Of a stretch of 64,000 nucleotides of DNA, positions 51,329-59,901 are shown in pieces; the first letter of the stretch is position 1; each line of letters starts with the position of its first letter. Both the position numbers and the translations under genes were made by a program. The notes under the pieces are model-generated. The model was given only the letters and a program-made list of their open reading frames with translations, was not told where the DNA came from and ran no database searches. The DNA is from Dyella choica (GTDB taxonomy: Bacteria; Pseudomonadota; Gammaproteobacteria; Xanthomonadales; Rhodanobacteraceae), in contig NZ_RYYV01000005.1 of the NCBI RefSeq assembly GCF_003977665.1, positions 186,001-250,000 of the forward strand, read 5' to 3'.

Positions 51329-53041
51329 ATGCTTCACGTCGAACAGGCCCTTACCGAACGGCTGCCGTGGCTTGCACAACATCCCCTGATTCGTAGGCCC
51401 GTCGCCGGGGTGTTGGGTCGCCTTGCCGACGAGGCGGGTTTCAATCGGGTGCTCACCGCGCTGGCCGACACGAAGGGTTTTGACTTCGTCGACAAGGTGC
51501 TGGATTTTCTCGGCTGCAGCTATCACGTCGTGCAGCGCGAGCGGGAACATATTCCGGTCGAGGGCGGCGTGATGGTCGTCGCCAATCATCCGCTGGGCAT
51601 GCTTGACGCAATGGCCCTGCTGCAGCTGGTCGGCTCGGTGCGCCAGGACGTACGCATACTCGGTAACGACTGGCTTGCAGCCGTTCCACAGCTGGGTCCT
51701 CTGCTGTTGCCGGTAGACGTGTTCGGCAGCGGCGCGGCGTCGCGCTTGCGGAATGTCTACCGTGCGCTGGAGCGTGGCGAAGCGCTGATCGTTTTCCCGG
51801 CAGGCGAAGTGTCACGCATGGGGCCGGCCGGTGTGCGCGATGGCCGTTGGGCCGATGGTTTCGCACGGCTGGCCTTGCGCAGCAAGACGCCAGTGCTGCC
51901 CATTCACGTGGCCGCACGCAATTCGGCCATGTTTTATGGCTTGTCGATGCTGGCCAAGCCGCTCAGTACCGCCATGCTGCCGCGCGAGGCGGTGGCTACG
52001 CATGTCAGCCGTATCGGGTTCAGCGTAGGCGCGCTGGTGAGTGCGGATGAATTGGCCAAGCGCAGCGGCGACGATGCCCAGCGAGCAGCTAACCTGATGC
52101 GCCGGCACGTGTATCGCATCGGGCGTCGCCGCGGCCTGATCTTCGGCGGCCAGGTGGCGCTGGCTCATCCTGAGCCGGTCGATCGCGTGGCGATGGAATT
52201 GGCGCAGAGCGAGAAGCTCGCCGATCTCGCCGACGGCAAACAGCTATTCGTGCTGCGCGGACAAACCGACGGCGCCGCGTTGCGTGAGATCGGCCGACTG
52301 CGTGAACTCACCTTCCGTAAGGTAGGCGAGGGCACCAACACGCGGCGCGACCTGGATGCCTACGATGCCCATTACGAACACCTCGTGCTGTGGGATCCCA
52401 AGGTGCTGCGCATCGTGGGGTCTTATCGCCTCGGTCATGGCGGGCGCCTGATCGCCGCGCGAGGCATGAACGGCCTGTATACCGCCAGCCTGTTCAATTA
52501 TTCGCCTGCGTTGGAGTCGCGGCTGGCGCAAGGGCTGGAACTGGGGCGTAGCTTCATCGCACCGGCCTATTGGCGGTCTCGCGCCCTGGATCAGCTGTGG
52601 CAGGGCATCGGCCTGTACCTGCAGCATCATCCGGAGCTGCACTATCTGTTTGGCCCGGTGAGCATGTCGGTCAACCTGCCGCGCCAGGCGCGCGAGTGGA
52701 TCGCGGCGGCACATCAACACTACTTCGGCGCGCCTGGACTGGCCTCGGCCCGCCAGCCGTTCAAAGTTTCTGCGGACGTGCTTGAAGGCGTGCGCCGTGA
52801 GCTGGAGGGCCTGGACCCGGCCAGCGGCCTGGGCAAATTGCGCAATCACCTGGATGCCCTGGGCGTAAGCCTGCCCGTGCTGTATCGCCAGTACGTTGAC
52901 CTGGTCGAACCCGACGGCGTGCAGTTCCTGGATTTCGGCGAAGACCCCAGCTTCTCCGGCTGCGTCGATGGCCTCGTCATGCTGGATCTGTCCCGCCTGA
53001 AGCCGGCCAAGCGCACTCGTTATCTCGGCAAGGGTGCCTGA
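51329..53041 (+). CDS. Fused PlsC-like plus GNAT acyltransferase (OlsF/ornithine-lipid synthase-like)
   Basis: 570-residue two-domain protein. Residues about 55-270 form a lysophospholipid acyltransferase (PlsC) domain with VVANHPLGMLDAMALLQL, where His and Asp are five residues apart, and IVFPAGEVSRMGPAG. Residues about 310-530 form an acyl-ACP-dependent GNAT/hemolysin-type domain with LRELTFRKVGEGTNTRRDLD, YDAHYEHLVLWD and YWRSRALDQLWQGIGLYL. The fusion matches bifunctional OlsF-type enzymes that make ornithine or glycine lipids by N- then O-acylation. A GGGAGG site lies 5 bases before the ATG. The substrate amino acid is not known. Confidence 0.82.
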   Translation: MLHVEQALTERLPWLAQHPLIRRPVAGVLGRLADEAGFNRVLTALADTKGFDFVDKVLDFLGCSYHVVQREREHIPVEGGVMVVANHPLGMLDAMALLQLVGSVRQDVRILGNDWLAAVPQLGPLLLPVDVFGSGAASRLRNVYRALERGEALIVFPAGEVSRMGPAGVRDGRWADGFARLALRSKTPVLPIHVAARNSAMFYGLSMLAKPLSTAMLPREAVATHVSRIGFSVGALVSADELAKRSGDDAQRAANLMRRHVYRIGRRRGLIFGGQVALAHPEPVDRVAMELAQSEKLADLADGKQLFVLRGQTDGAALREIGRLRELTFRKVGEGTNTRRDLDAYDAHYEHLVLWDPKVLRIVGSYRLGHGGRLIAARGMNGLYTASLFNYSPALESRLAQGLELGRSFIAPAYWRSRALDQLWQGIGLYLQHHPELHYLFGPVSMSVNLPRQAREWIAAAHQHYFGAPGLASARQPFKVSADVLEGVRRELEGLDPASGLGKLRNHLDALGVSLPVLYRQYVDLVEPDGVQFLDFGEDPSFSGCVDGLVMLDLSRLKPAKRTRYLGKGA

Positions 53042-53586
53042 ACTCCCCTTTCCCTTACTGCTTGCAGCGGAGGGGTGGCTGGGATGGCAATCTTAGGCTG
53101 GGTTGTAAAACCCAGCATCGTCATGCCTGCAGCCTGTGCGATGCAGGGTTGACTATTCTTGCCTTGTCGTACGGGTGCGCGCCGCGCAAGGCGGCCCCAC
53201 CCGGGTCTTCACAAATGCGATACATCTGTAAAATTGATGTAAAGAAAATATGAGATTGTGCTAAGGTATCGCTAAGGATACGCGCACCGCTTCTTCTACC
53301 CCGAGCGCCCGCAAATGGCCGGGGACGAAGTATGAATCAGCTTACACGTGTGTCGTACAGGGATCTGTCATAGGGCCGGAGTCGTTGTGCTTCGTCCCGC
53401 CGCAAAAACCACAACGTAGGGTTCCAATGAGGCCACCCGGCTCACGCAGCAAATGAGCCCCGAGCCTCTTTGTGTGTGGCAAAGGCCCCGAGAGGGCGGC
53501 TGATCTTGTGTTCGCAAGCGATGTCCGAGCGGTCATCCAGCGGTGCCAAAGCAATTCAAATCAATAATCGGACTACGGGGCTTTAC
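53042..53586 (+). other. Long leader/intergenic region upstream of the TonB receptor
   Basis: 545 bases without a credible gene. It opens with a family-1 palindrome (53093). An AT-rich stretch around 53220-53270 stands out from the GC-rich surroundings and is the likeliest promoter area, though no clean -35/-10 pair is visible. Possible stem pairs such as CCCCG (53299) with CGGGG follow. About 300 bases separate that area from the ATG at 53587, so a long untranslated leader is likely. I looked for cobalamin-box signatures and saw none. Confidence 0.5.
53093..53152. repeat. Palindromic repeat family 1, right arm degenerate
   Basis: The left arm TTAGGCTGGGTTGTAAAACC and CAGCATCGTCATG is intact and forms its own small hairpin. 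The right arm CTGTGCGATGCAGGGTTGAC is decayed. It follows the OlsF-like gene by about 50 bases. Confidence 0.7.
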
Positions 53587-56052
53587 ATGAAACGTACGCA
53601 TCTTTCCGCAGCGATTGCCATGGCCTGTTGCCTTTCCACGGGCGTAGCGCTGGCACAGACGGCCAACGACCAAGGCCAGTCGACCACCAATACGCAGCAG
53701 CGCGCATCCGTATTGAGCACGTCAAACACGACCAATGACACGGCTACCAAGCGTGGCGCGCAGCAGCTGAGTGAAGTGCTGGTGCGGGCGGACTCGCTGT
53801 CGCTCGGCGGTGGCTTGATGTCGGTGCAGGAAGCACCGAAGGCAGTGTCCACAATCACGCGCGATGCGATCGTCAAGTCGGCCCCGGGCGCCACCTTCGT
53901 GCAGGCCATCGACAGTATTCCCGGCGCGGTCACCTCGACGGATGACTACACCGGCCTCAATGACGGTACCGCCGCCATCCGCGGCTATACGCTGGACGAA
54001 ATCGGTGTGACGGTGAACGGTGCGCCGATCAACGACAGCGGCAACTACAAGATCTACCCGACCGAGTACGGCGACACCGAGAACATGGGTGACATCACCG
54101 TGCAGCAGGGTTACCCGGACAACGACATGCCGATTCCCGGCGCAGCCGGTGGCTCGATCGCGTGGGTTACGCTGGATCCGTCCCATAAGGGCAGCTTTGA
54201 TTTCAGTCAATCGTTCGGCAGCAACAGCTATCGCCGTACGTTCTTCCGTTTGAACACGGGCGACCTCGGCCCGGTGCGTTCCTGGGTTTCCTATTCCAAT
54301 AATGAGGTCAATCTCTGGCGCGGTCCGGGCAATTCACACGTGACCAAGGTTGATGCCAAATCGGTGTGGACCATCGACGCGGACAACACCATCTCCGCCG
54401 CGGTGCAGTACAACCGCGAAATCAAGACCAATTACGAATCGTTGACCAAGGCTCAGGCGCAAACTGATTACAAGCAGAGCTACCTGGGCACCTACGTGCC
54501 GGGCCAGACCAACAGCAACTTCTACCGGCTGCACCAGAATCCGTTCGTGAACTACCTGGCCAGCCTGGACGGCGAGTTCAAGCTGTCGGACAACCTGCAC
54601 CTGTCGGTGGTGCCGTACTTCCAGTGGGGCGAGGGCGGTGGCGGTTCGGGTACCACTTTCAGCGAGTACAACGGCAAGGGTTCCAACCAGCCGCTGTTCA
54701 AGGTCGTGAACTATGACCTCAACGGCAACGGCAAGATCGACAACAAGTACTCCAACGTACTGGTCAATTCGTTCAGCTATTCGTACACGTACCGCCCCGG
54801 CGTGATTGCCAAGTTGAATCAGGACTTCGGCCTGAACAACAGCCTCGAATACGGCGTGTGGTATGAGCGCCCTCGCCAGTCACAGGGACAGGTGTTCGTT
54901 CCAGTCGACTACAACACGGGTACGCCGTTGGATCAGTGGGCCGGCAATGCTAGCCTTATCCGCTACTCCAATGGCGTGGTGCAGAAGACCTACGACCAAT
55001 ACACCACCACCACCAACACCAAGGTCTTCGTCACCGATACCTGGACGCCCACCGATCAGCTGACTTTGACGGGCAGCATCGCTTATGTGTGGTCCAAGCG
55101 TGATGGCTTCATGTTCGAATACCCTGGTTCCACCGGTTCGCTCACCAGCAAGCTGGCGGTCAGCACCAGGAATGCTGCGTATGGCGGCGCGGCCACCCAG
55201 ACCTTTCACGACTTCACGCCGACCTTCGGCGCCAAGTACCAGTTGAACGAGCAGAACCAGTTCTATCTGGGCTATGGCCACACCTTCCGCGCGCCGATCA
55301 ACGGCGCAGTGCTGTCAAACGCGTTTGCCAACTACGGCGCGAACCCGGTGGCGGTGAAGCCGGAAAAGGCCGACACGCTTGATCTGGGCTGGCGCTACTA
55401 CGGTGACAAGATCTCGGCAAACGTGGACGCCTACGCATCCAACTTCCATAACAAGCAGATCTCCGGTTATGACCAGAACACCGGGCTGACCGTGTACGTG
55501 CCGCTCAACCGCGTGCACCTGCGCGGCCTCAACTCCGAAGCCAGCTACAAGCTCACGGATCAGTTCTCGATCTACGGCTCGTACTCCTACACGCAGGCGC
55601 GTTTGCAGGACAACATCAATAGCCTTGGCGACGGCATTTACTACACCCGCGGCAAGACGATGCTCGCCACGCCCAAAAACCTGGTGTACACGTCGTTGAA
55701 TTACAACTACGGTCCGTTCTGGGCGCAGCTGAATGCCAAGTACACCGGTTCCCAGTGGGGCGACTGGTCCAACACGGAAAAGGTGGGTGGCTATACCACG
55801 TTCAACTTCAATGCCGGCTGGAACTTCCCGGATCTGGGCAACTGGCTGCACAAGCCGTACATCAAGGTCAACGTGTACAACCTGGCCGACCGCAAGGCGC
55901 TCACCTACGCCAGCAATGTCAGCTCGTTCCTGGCCGCCAATCCCACCGGCCGCAAGGACGTCAACGGCGTGACTCTGTTCGCTTCCGCGCCGTATTACAC
56001 GCTGTTGCAGGAACGCACTTACATGGTGACCTTCGGCGCTTCGTTCTTCTAA
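53587..56052 (+). CDS. TonB-dependent outer-membrane receptor
   Basis: 821-residue receptor with a signal peptide (MKRTHLSAAIAMACCLSTGV, cut near ALAQ), a Thr/Asn/Gln-rich region, a TonB-box-like LSEVLVRADS, a plug domain (EAPKAVSTITRDAIVKSAPG, AAIRGYTLDEIGVTVNGAPI, PIPGAAGGSIAWVTLDP) and a beta-barrel ending in the terminal Phe (YMVTFGASFF). The start at 53587 is set by the signal peptide. The 39-codon open extension is unlikely. Ligand unknown: iron-siderophore or other nutrient. A strong terminator follows. Neighbours give no ligand clue. Confidence 0.9.
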   Translation: MKRTHLSAAIAMACCLSTGVALAQTANDQGQSTTNTQQRASVLSTSNTTNDTATKRGAQQLSEVLVRADSLSLGGGLMSVQEAPKAVSTITRDAIVKSAPGATFVQAIDSIPGAVTSTDDYTGLNDGTAAIRGYTLDEIGVTVNGAPINDSGNYKIYPTEYGDTENMGDITVQQGYPDNDMPIPGAAGGSIAWVTLDPSHKGSFDFSQSFGSNSYRRTFFRLNTGDLGPVRSWVSYSNNEVNLWRGPGNSHVTKVDAKSVWTIDADNTISAAVQYNREIKTNYESLTKAQAQTDYKQSYLGTYVPGQTNSNFYRLHQNPFVNYLASLDGEFKLSDNLHLSVVPYFQWGEGGGGSGTTFSEYNGKGSNQPLFKVVNYDLNGNGKIDNKYSNVLVNSFSYSYTYRPGVIAKLNQDFGLNNSLEYGVWYERPRQSQGQVFVPVDYNTGTPLDQWAGNASLIRYSNGVVQKTYDQYTTTTNTKVFVTDTWTPTDQLTLTGSIAYVWSKRDGFMFEYPGSTGSLTSKLAVSTRNAAYGGAATQTFHDFTPTFGAKYQLNEQNQFYLGYGHTFRAPINGAVLSNAFANYGANPVAVKPEKADTLDLGWRYYGDKISANVDAYASNFHNKQISGYDQNTGLTVYVPLNRVHLRGLNSEASYKLTDQFSIYGSYSYTQARLQDNINSLGDGIYYTRGKTMLATPKNLVYTSLNYNYGPFWAQLNAKYTGSQWGDWSNTEKVGGYTTFNFNAGWNFPDLGNWLHKPYIKVNVYNLADRKALTYASNVSSFLAANPTGRKDVNGVTLFASAPYYTLLQERTYMVTFGASFF

Positions 56053-56110
56053 GACGCATGCTGGGTCGGGCTGAGGGGCAGCCCAGCGTTAAACTTCATC
56101 CCGGCGATCG

Positions 56111-56141
56111 AACGCCCTGCCTTCGGCAGGGCGTTTTTTTA
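56111..56141 (+). terminator. Rho-independent terminator of the TonB receptor gene
   Basis: 9-bp stem CGCCCTGCC/GGCAGGGCG with a UUCG loop, followed by seven T. A textbook intrinsic terminator, 60 bases after the stop. Confidence 0.95.
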
Positions 56142-56251
56142 TGCGCGGACCCAGGCGGCGTTGACGCACTGCACCAGAAGGGGGATGCTAGGCGGCCGCC
56201 CATGCGACGCGGCCCGCGCAGCGGAGAGCAATACCAGGAGACAATCGACCC

Positions 56252-57652
56252 ATGAACGACACCCAGCTCGACAGGGCCGGCAAGCCCGCTACGGTAAGCG
56301 CCCGCATTTCACCCGCCGGTGGCCTGGATATCCTTTCCCGCAACGAAGTGGTGCGCTTGCGTGATGCGAGCGGTTCGGGCCTGCATGGACTGCTGCGCCG
56401 CTGCGCGCTCGCAGTGCTCACCTCGGGCGAAGTCGGCGATGATCCGCGCGGCATGTTCGAGCAATATCCGAATTTCGACATCCAAGTGCTGCAGCAGGAT
56501 CGCGGCATCAAGATCGAGCTCTCCCATGCGCCGGCCAAGGCGTTCGTCGACGGCCAGATCATTCGTGGTATCAACGAGTTGCTGGTCGCCGTGGTGCGCG
56601 ACATCGTTTATGTGGCCACGCAACTGGAACAGGGCGCATTCAATCTCGAGGACACGGTAGGCCTTACGCATGCGGTGTTCGAAATCCTTCGCAATGCGCG
56701 CATCCTGAAGCCGCAGATCGATCCGAACCTGGTGGTGTGCTGGGGCGGTCATTCGATCTCGCGCGAGGAATACGAATACACCAAATCCGTCGGCTATCAG
56801 CTCGGTCTGCGCGGCATGGATATCTGCACCGGCTGCGGCCCGGGTGCGATGAAGGGGCCGATGAAAGGCGCCACCATTGCGCACGCCAAGCAGCGCCGCC
56901 GCAAGAACCGCTATATCGGCGTGACCGAGCCCGGCATCATTGCGGCCGAATCGCCCAATCCGATCGTGAACCAGCTGGTGATCATGCCGGATATCGAGAA
57001 GCGTCTCGAGGCGTTCGTGCGCATGGGACATACCATCATCGTGTTCCCTGGCGGCGTCGGAACGGCCGAGGAAATCCTCTATCTGCTCGGCATCCTGCTG
57101 CATCCGGACAACGCGGGCATTCCGTTTCCGCTGATCTTCACCGGCCCCAGGCAGTCGGCTGCCTACTTCGAGCAGATCGACACCTTCCTGCGCCTGGCGC
57201 TGGGCGATGAGGTCGCGCAGCACTACAAGATCATCGTGGACGACCCGATAGCCGTGGCCCATGCGGCGGCGCGTGGCACCGACAAAGTGCGCAATCACCG
57301 CCTGGACAACAAGGACGCCTTCTTCTTCAACTGGTCGCTGAGCATTCCCCTGGCATTCCAGCAGCCCTTCGTTCCTACGCACGCAGCCATGCGCGCGCTT
57401 GCCATCCAGCGCAAGCGCCCGCGCCACGAGCTCGCAGCTGACCTGCGCCGAGTCTTCTCCGGCATCGTCGCAGGTAACGTGAAGGACGAAGGCGTACGCG
57501 CCATCGAACAGTACGGCCCGTTCGAGATCGACGGCGAGCCGGAGATTATGCGGGCCCTGGACCGGCTGCTGCAGGCTTTCGTCCAGCAGCACCGCATGAA
57601 ACTGCCTGGCGGCAGCGCGTACGTGCCTTGCTACCGCGTACTCACCAGCTGA
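56252..57652 (+). CDS. ppnN: Nucleotide 5'-monophosphate nucleosidase (LOG family)
   Basis: 466-residue PpnN (YgdH) type enzyme, hydrolysing purine and pyrimidine monophosphates to base and ribose-5-phosphate. E. coli PpnN is controlled by (p)ppGpp. It has an N-terminal PpnN-specific domain (residues 1-140), the Rossmann LOG domain with CWGGHSISREEYEYTK, CTGCGPGAMKGPMKGA and the signature FPGGVGTAEEILYLLG, and a C-terminal extension. An AGGAG site lies upstream of the ATG. It is a single-gene unit ahead of the tRNA-Asn. Confidence 0.93.
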   Translation: MNDTQLDRAGKPATVSARISPAGGLDILSRNEVVRLRDASGSGLHGLLRRCALAVLTSGEVGDDPRGMFEQYPNFDIQVLQQDRGIKIELSHAPAKAFVDGQIIRGINELLVAVVRDIVYVATQLEQGAFNLEDTVGLTHAVFEILRNARILKPQIDPNLVVCWGGHSISREEYEYTKSVGYQLGLRGMDICTGCGPGAMKGPMKGATIAHAKQRRRKNRYIGVTEPGIIAAESPNPIVNQLVIMPDIEKRLEAFVRMGHTIIVFPGGVGTAEEILYLLGILLHPDNAGIPFPLIFTGPRQSAAYFEQIDTFLRLALGDEVAQHYKIIVDDPIAVAHAAARGTDKVRNHRLDNKDAFFFNWSLSIPLAFQQPFVPTHAAMRALAIQRKRPRHELAADLRRVFSGIVAGNVKDEGVRAIEQYGPFEIDGEPEIMRALDRLLQAFVQQHRMKLPGGSAYVPCYRVLTS

Positions 57653-57678
57653 ACCGGTGGGGGGCATTCCGGCACGGC

Positions 57679-57708
57679 TTGACAGTCCCGAGGCGATTCT
57701 CCAAACTA
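57679..57708 (+). promoter_or_regulatory. Probable sigma-70 promoter of tRNA-Asn
   Basis: A perfect -35 TTGACA (57679-57684), then a weak -10 around CAAACTA (57702-57708), giving a start close to the mature tRNA 5' end at 57720. The GC-rich stretch CTCCCCG after it resembles a stringent discriminator. Confidence 0.5.
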
Positions 57709-57719
57709 CGTAGCTCCCC

Positions 57720-57796
57720 GCCCGAATAGCTCAGCCGGTTAGAGCACTTGACTGTTAATCAGGGGGTCGTTGGTTCGAGTCCAACTTCGGGCGCCA
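57720..57796 (+). tRNA. tRNA-Asn (anticodon GTT)
   Basis: 77 nt including encoded CCA. Acceptor stem GCCCGAA (57720-57726) pairs with TTCGGGC (57786-57792), with discriminator G. The anticodon stem CTTGA/TCAGG holds the loop CTGTTAA, so the anticodon is GTT (Asn). The T-arm is GTTGG-TTCGAGT-CCAAC. Confidence 0.95.
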
Positions 57797-57806
57797 TATT
57801 CAGAAA

Positions 57807-57839
57807 AAGGGCCTACCTCGTGGTAGGCCCTTTTTTTTT
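57807..57839 (+). terminator. Rho-independent terminator after tRNA-Asn
   Basis: 9-bp stem GGGCCTACC/GGTAGGCCC with loop TCGT, followed by nine T. It ends the single-gene tRNA transcript. Confidence 0.95.
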
Positions 57840-58050
57840 CGGGTGATCTTCAGCCGATCAAGGCTGCGTCGATGGACAGGCCTCGGCACTGGGGCCATTG
57901 CCTACGCCCTGCTGGAAGTGAACTAGTCGTTCCACTAATCTAGCCTCGCTCCATTGGGCCATGCTCGCATGGCGCTGCAATGGGAGCTGTGCTTAAGAAT
58001 GTTACTAAAGAGGCGCTAGATGGCGCCTTTGGACACTACGTTCAAACAGG

Positions 58051-58542
58051 ATGTTGGATATGGCCAGGATCTTATCGCAGAGTGACTTCAACGACGTCAA
58101 TGTAAAAGCTTTTTTAAAATTGCTCCGTTATTGTGAGCACGGCAAAGAGGACGACGGCGTCTATTATGTCGTTTATGGCGGCGACCGCTTTACCGACACG
58201 AAAGAACATCCTCATATCGTTGTGTACGATAAGAGCGACAAAGCCAAAAAGCATCCGCATACCCCTGCAGGGGCCTACCAGATAACGTATTCGACCTGGG
58301 TGGGCGCGAAAAAGCTGGGCGTTGTTTCCGACTTTACACCCCTTCAGCAAGATAAATTGGCCGTATGGATCATCGCCAGCCAGGACGCCCTGGATGACGT
58401 CAAGGCCGGACATCTCGAAGTCGCTTATGGCAAGTTGAAAGGCCAATGGTCTTCACTGCCCGGGGCTTCGCAATCCCACGTCAGCGCTGCTGACGCCAAG
58501 GCGCGATTTGATCGTTACGTTGCCGAATATTCAAAAAAATAG
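58051..58542 (+). CDS. Phage lambda R-like endolysin (GH104-type lysozyme)
   Basis: 163-residue protein that aligns along its length with lambda endolysin R, a peptidoglycan transglycosylase: KAFLKLLRYCEHGK (catalytic Glu29), VVYGGDRFTDTKEHPHIVV, TPAGAYQITYSTWVGAKKLG, DFTPLQQDKLAVWII and GQWSSLPGASQSH. No signal peptide, so release needs a holin, a secretion system or lysis. The start may be 58051 or the ATG at 58060, which has AGGA 8 bases upstream. Base composition by eye is more AT-rich than neighbours (for example TTTTTTAAAATTG), suggesting acquisition. No holin, Rz or other phage gene is near. It is paired with the exported protein that follows. Confidence 0.8.
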   Translation: MLDMARILSQSDFNDVNVKAFLKLLRYCEHGKEDDGVYYVVYGGDRFTDTKEHPHIVVYDKSDKAKKHPHTPAGAYQITYSTWVGAKKLGVVSDFTPLQQDKLAVWIIASQDALDDVKAGHLEVAYGKLKGQWSSLPGASQSHVSAADAKARFDRYVAEYSKK

Positions 58543-58613
58543 CAGAAGCCATTTAAGAGGGCTGAGATACCGAGGTATTGCGGCCATCAAGGTGGGTTGT
58601 AAAGGGAGTGATC

Positions 58614-59147
58614 ATGCGGAAAATCTGGACCCTATTTACGGCTGGTTTTTGCGTGCTGGCGGTGGGGAGGGGGCTGGCAGATGCCTCCGCTCCCTCCACG
58701 TCCCATCGCGTTGAGAAGAACCTCACGTGTGGCGATGCGCAGCTGATCGCCCAAACCGACTACGTCACGCTCCCTGACGTACAAAAAGTGGTTTGGACAG
58801 CGCAGTCCATCACCCTGAAGAACTCCCACAGCCTTGCCCCGGTCCCGCTCGTACTGGAGAGCAAGCCCTTGCACCTCGCCTACTACCCCCAGGGGACCGC
58901 ACTGGACAGCGTTATACTCGGCTGGACTTGCCTCAAAACGAGCAGCGGAAAGCGCTACATTTTTCTAGCCTATACCTGTACGCCAAGCCCCGAGCGCCCC
59001 GACTGCAAGGAGGAGGACGAATCCGGCAATTGGGACCGTGTCTTGGACACCTCGGGTAAACGCTTGAGTGATCAGCAACGCGAGCGCCTGGGCGTCAATA
59101 GCGCGATCGGCGACCATCTGAAGCTCGAAGGCACGACGGAAGATTGA
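58614..59147 (+). CDS. Exported protein of unknown function, partner of the endolysin gene
   Basis: 177-residue protein with a signal peptide (MRKIWTLFTAGFCVLAV, cleavage near GLADA) and a mature domain with five cysteines (LTCGDAQ, GWTCLK, AYTCTPSPERPDC). A beta-rich pattern such as KRYIFLAYTC is visible. No family was recognised. A GGGAG ribosome site sits 5 bases before the ATG. It starts 71 bases after the endolysin gene on the same strand. A periplasmic protein next to a lysozyme is the layout of an inhibitor/immunity protein, but this is inference. Confidence 0.75.
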   Translation: MRKIWTLFTAGFCVLAVGRGLADASAPSTSHRVEKNLTCGDAQLIAQTDYVTLPDVQKVVWTAQSITLKNSHSLAPVPLVLESKPLHLAYYPQGTALDSVILGWTCLKTSSGKRYIFLAYTCTPSPERPDCKEEDESGNWDRVLDTSGKRLSDQQRERLGVNSAIGDHLKLEGTTED

Positions 59148-59283
59148 TGCCGCAGGCCGGCGAGGAAGCAGGGACAATCTGTTTCGTAGTCAAGTTGGCT
59201 CCGCTTCCAGGAAGGATTGCAGTCGCTTTGCGATGAGCTGCGTGAGAAACGAATGCATCAGGTTGGATGGCTTGCGCGAGCGC

Positions 59284-59901
59284 TCAAGCAGCGTGGGCCG
59301 AAGCTTGCGCTTTGGTTTGTTTGTCTTGGATGCCTGCGTTGAGCTGCATGCGAGCGAGCGGAGCATAATGGGCTTGCCATTCCCATCGCTCCGGAGCGTG
59401 GATGCGTTGCCCGTTAGCTATCGTACATTCGACAGATTTATGTGTGCGCACGAAGCCCAATTGCTTCAACAAGCGGACCATCACTTGTGATTTGGTTGTG
59501 CAGTAGCACTCCAGTGACCCTCCCGCTGGGGTGTGCCTTTGAAAATAGGTGACTAGCGCCCGTCCGACGCCTTGCCGGCGCCACCTCTCGTCCACTACCA
59601 CCACTTCGATCGAGGTCAGTGAGGCGCTAGTGCTATATAGGGCGGCTCCCACCACCTCGCGACGGTGACGGACCACAACAAAGTGGGTCGTTGTTGCGGC
59701 GCGCCAAGATGGCAAAAGGTGTGCCAAAATGGCTTTGGCGCAGCGTGCGCCATACTGCCTTTCGGTCATGGGCAGCGAGCAGAACTGCGTACCGAAATGC
59801 TGGCGCCAGGCGCCTGACACCACTTCGGAAATGAAGAAGAAGATGTCACGCGGCCGCCCTGGCTCCACTTGAAAATCTCGGTCAGGGCAGGCGCGCAACA
59901 T
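59284..59901 (-). CDS. GNAT-family N-acetyltransferase
   Basis: 205-residue protein. The acetyl-CoA motif is clear: IEVVVVDERWRRQGVGRALV (R-x2-G-x-G/A at about residues 108-113), followed by MVRLLKQLGFVRTH. The N-terminal 60 residues are an unrecognised extension containing several Trp and Phe, and the C-terminus has an Ala/Gln/Lys-rich tail. Substrate unknown. It converges on the endolysin pair with a 136-base gap. A 271-base gap upstream (59902-60172) holds only an 8-bp hairpin at 60106-60124. Confidence 0.75.
   Translation of the reverse strand: MLRACPDRDFQVEPGRPRDIFFFISEVVSGAWRQHFGTQFCSLPMTERQYGARCAKAILAHLLPSWRAATTTHFVVVRHRREVVGAALYSTSASLTSIEVVVVDERWRRQGVGRALVTYFQRHTPAGGSLECYCTTKSQVMVRLLKQLGFVRTHKSVECTIANGQRIHAPERWEWQAHYAPLARMQLNAGIQDKQTKAQASAHAA

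Noticed and set aside
28409-53152. Family-1 palindromes as insertion sequences or a CRISPR array
   Set aside because: They encode no transposase, are scattered rather than regularly spaced and have no unique spacers. They are REP/MITE-like repeats.
53160-53586. Cobalamin or other known riboswitch before the TonB receptor
   Set aside because: I saw no B12-box-like GCCACTG signature or other pattern I could name. Only unassigned stems are visible.
56309-57667. 452-codon minus-strand frame opposite ppnN
   Set aside because: Shadow of ppnN, whose LOG-family motifs are clear on the plus strand.
57720-58050. Integration (att) site of an island at tRNA-Asn
   Set aside because: No repeat of the tRNA 3' end was found downstream in the window and no integrase gene is present, so an integrated element is not supported.
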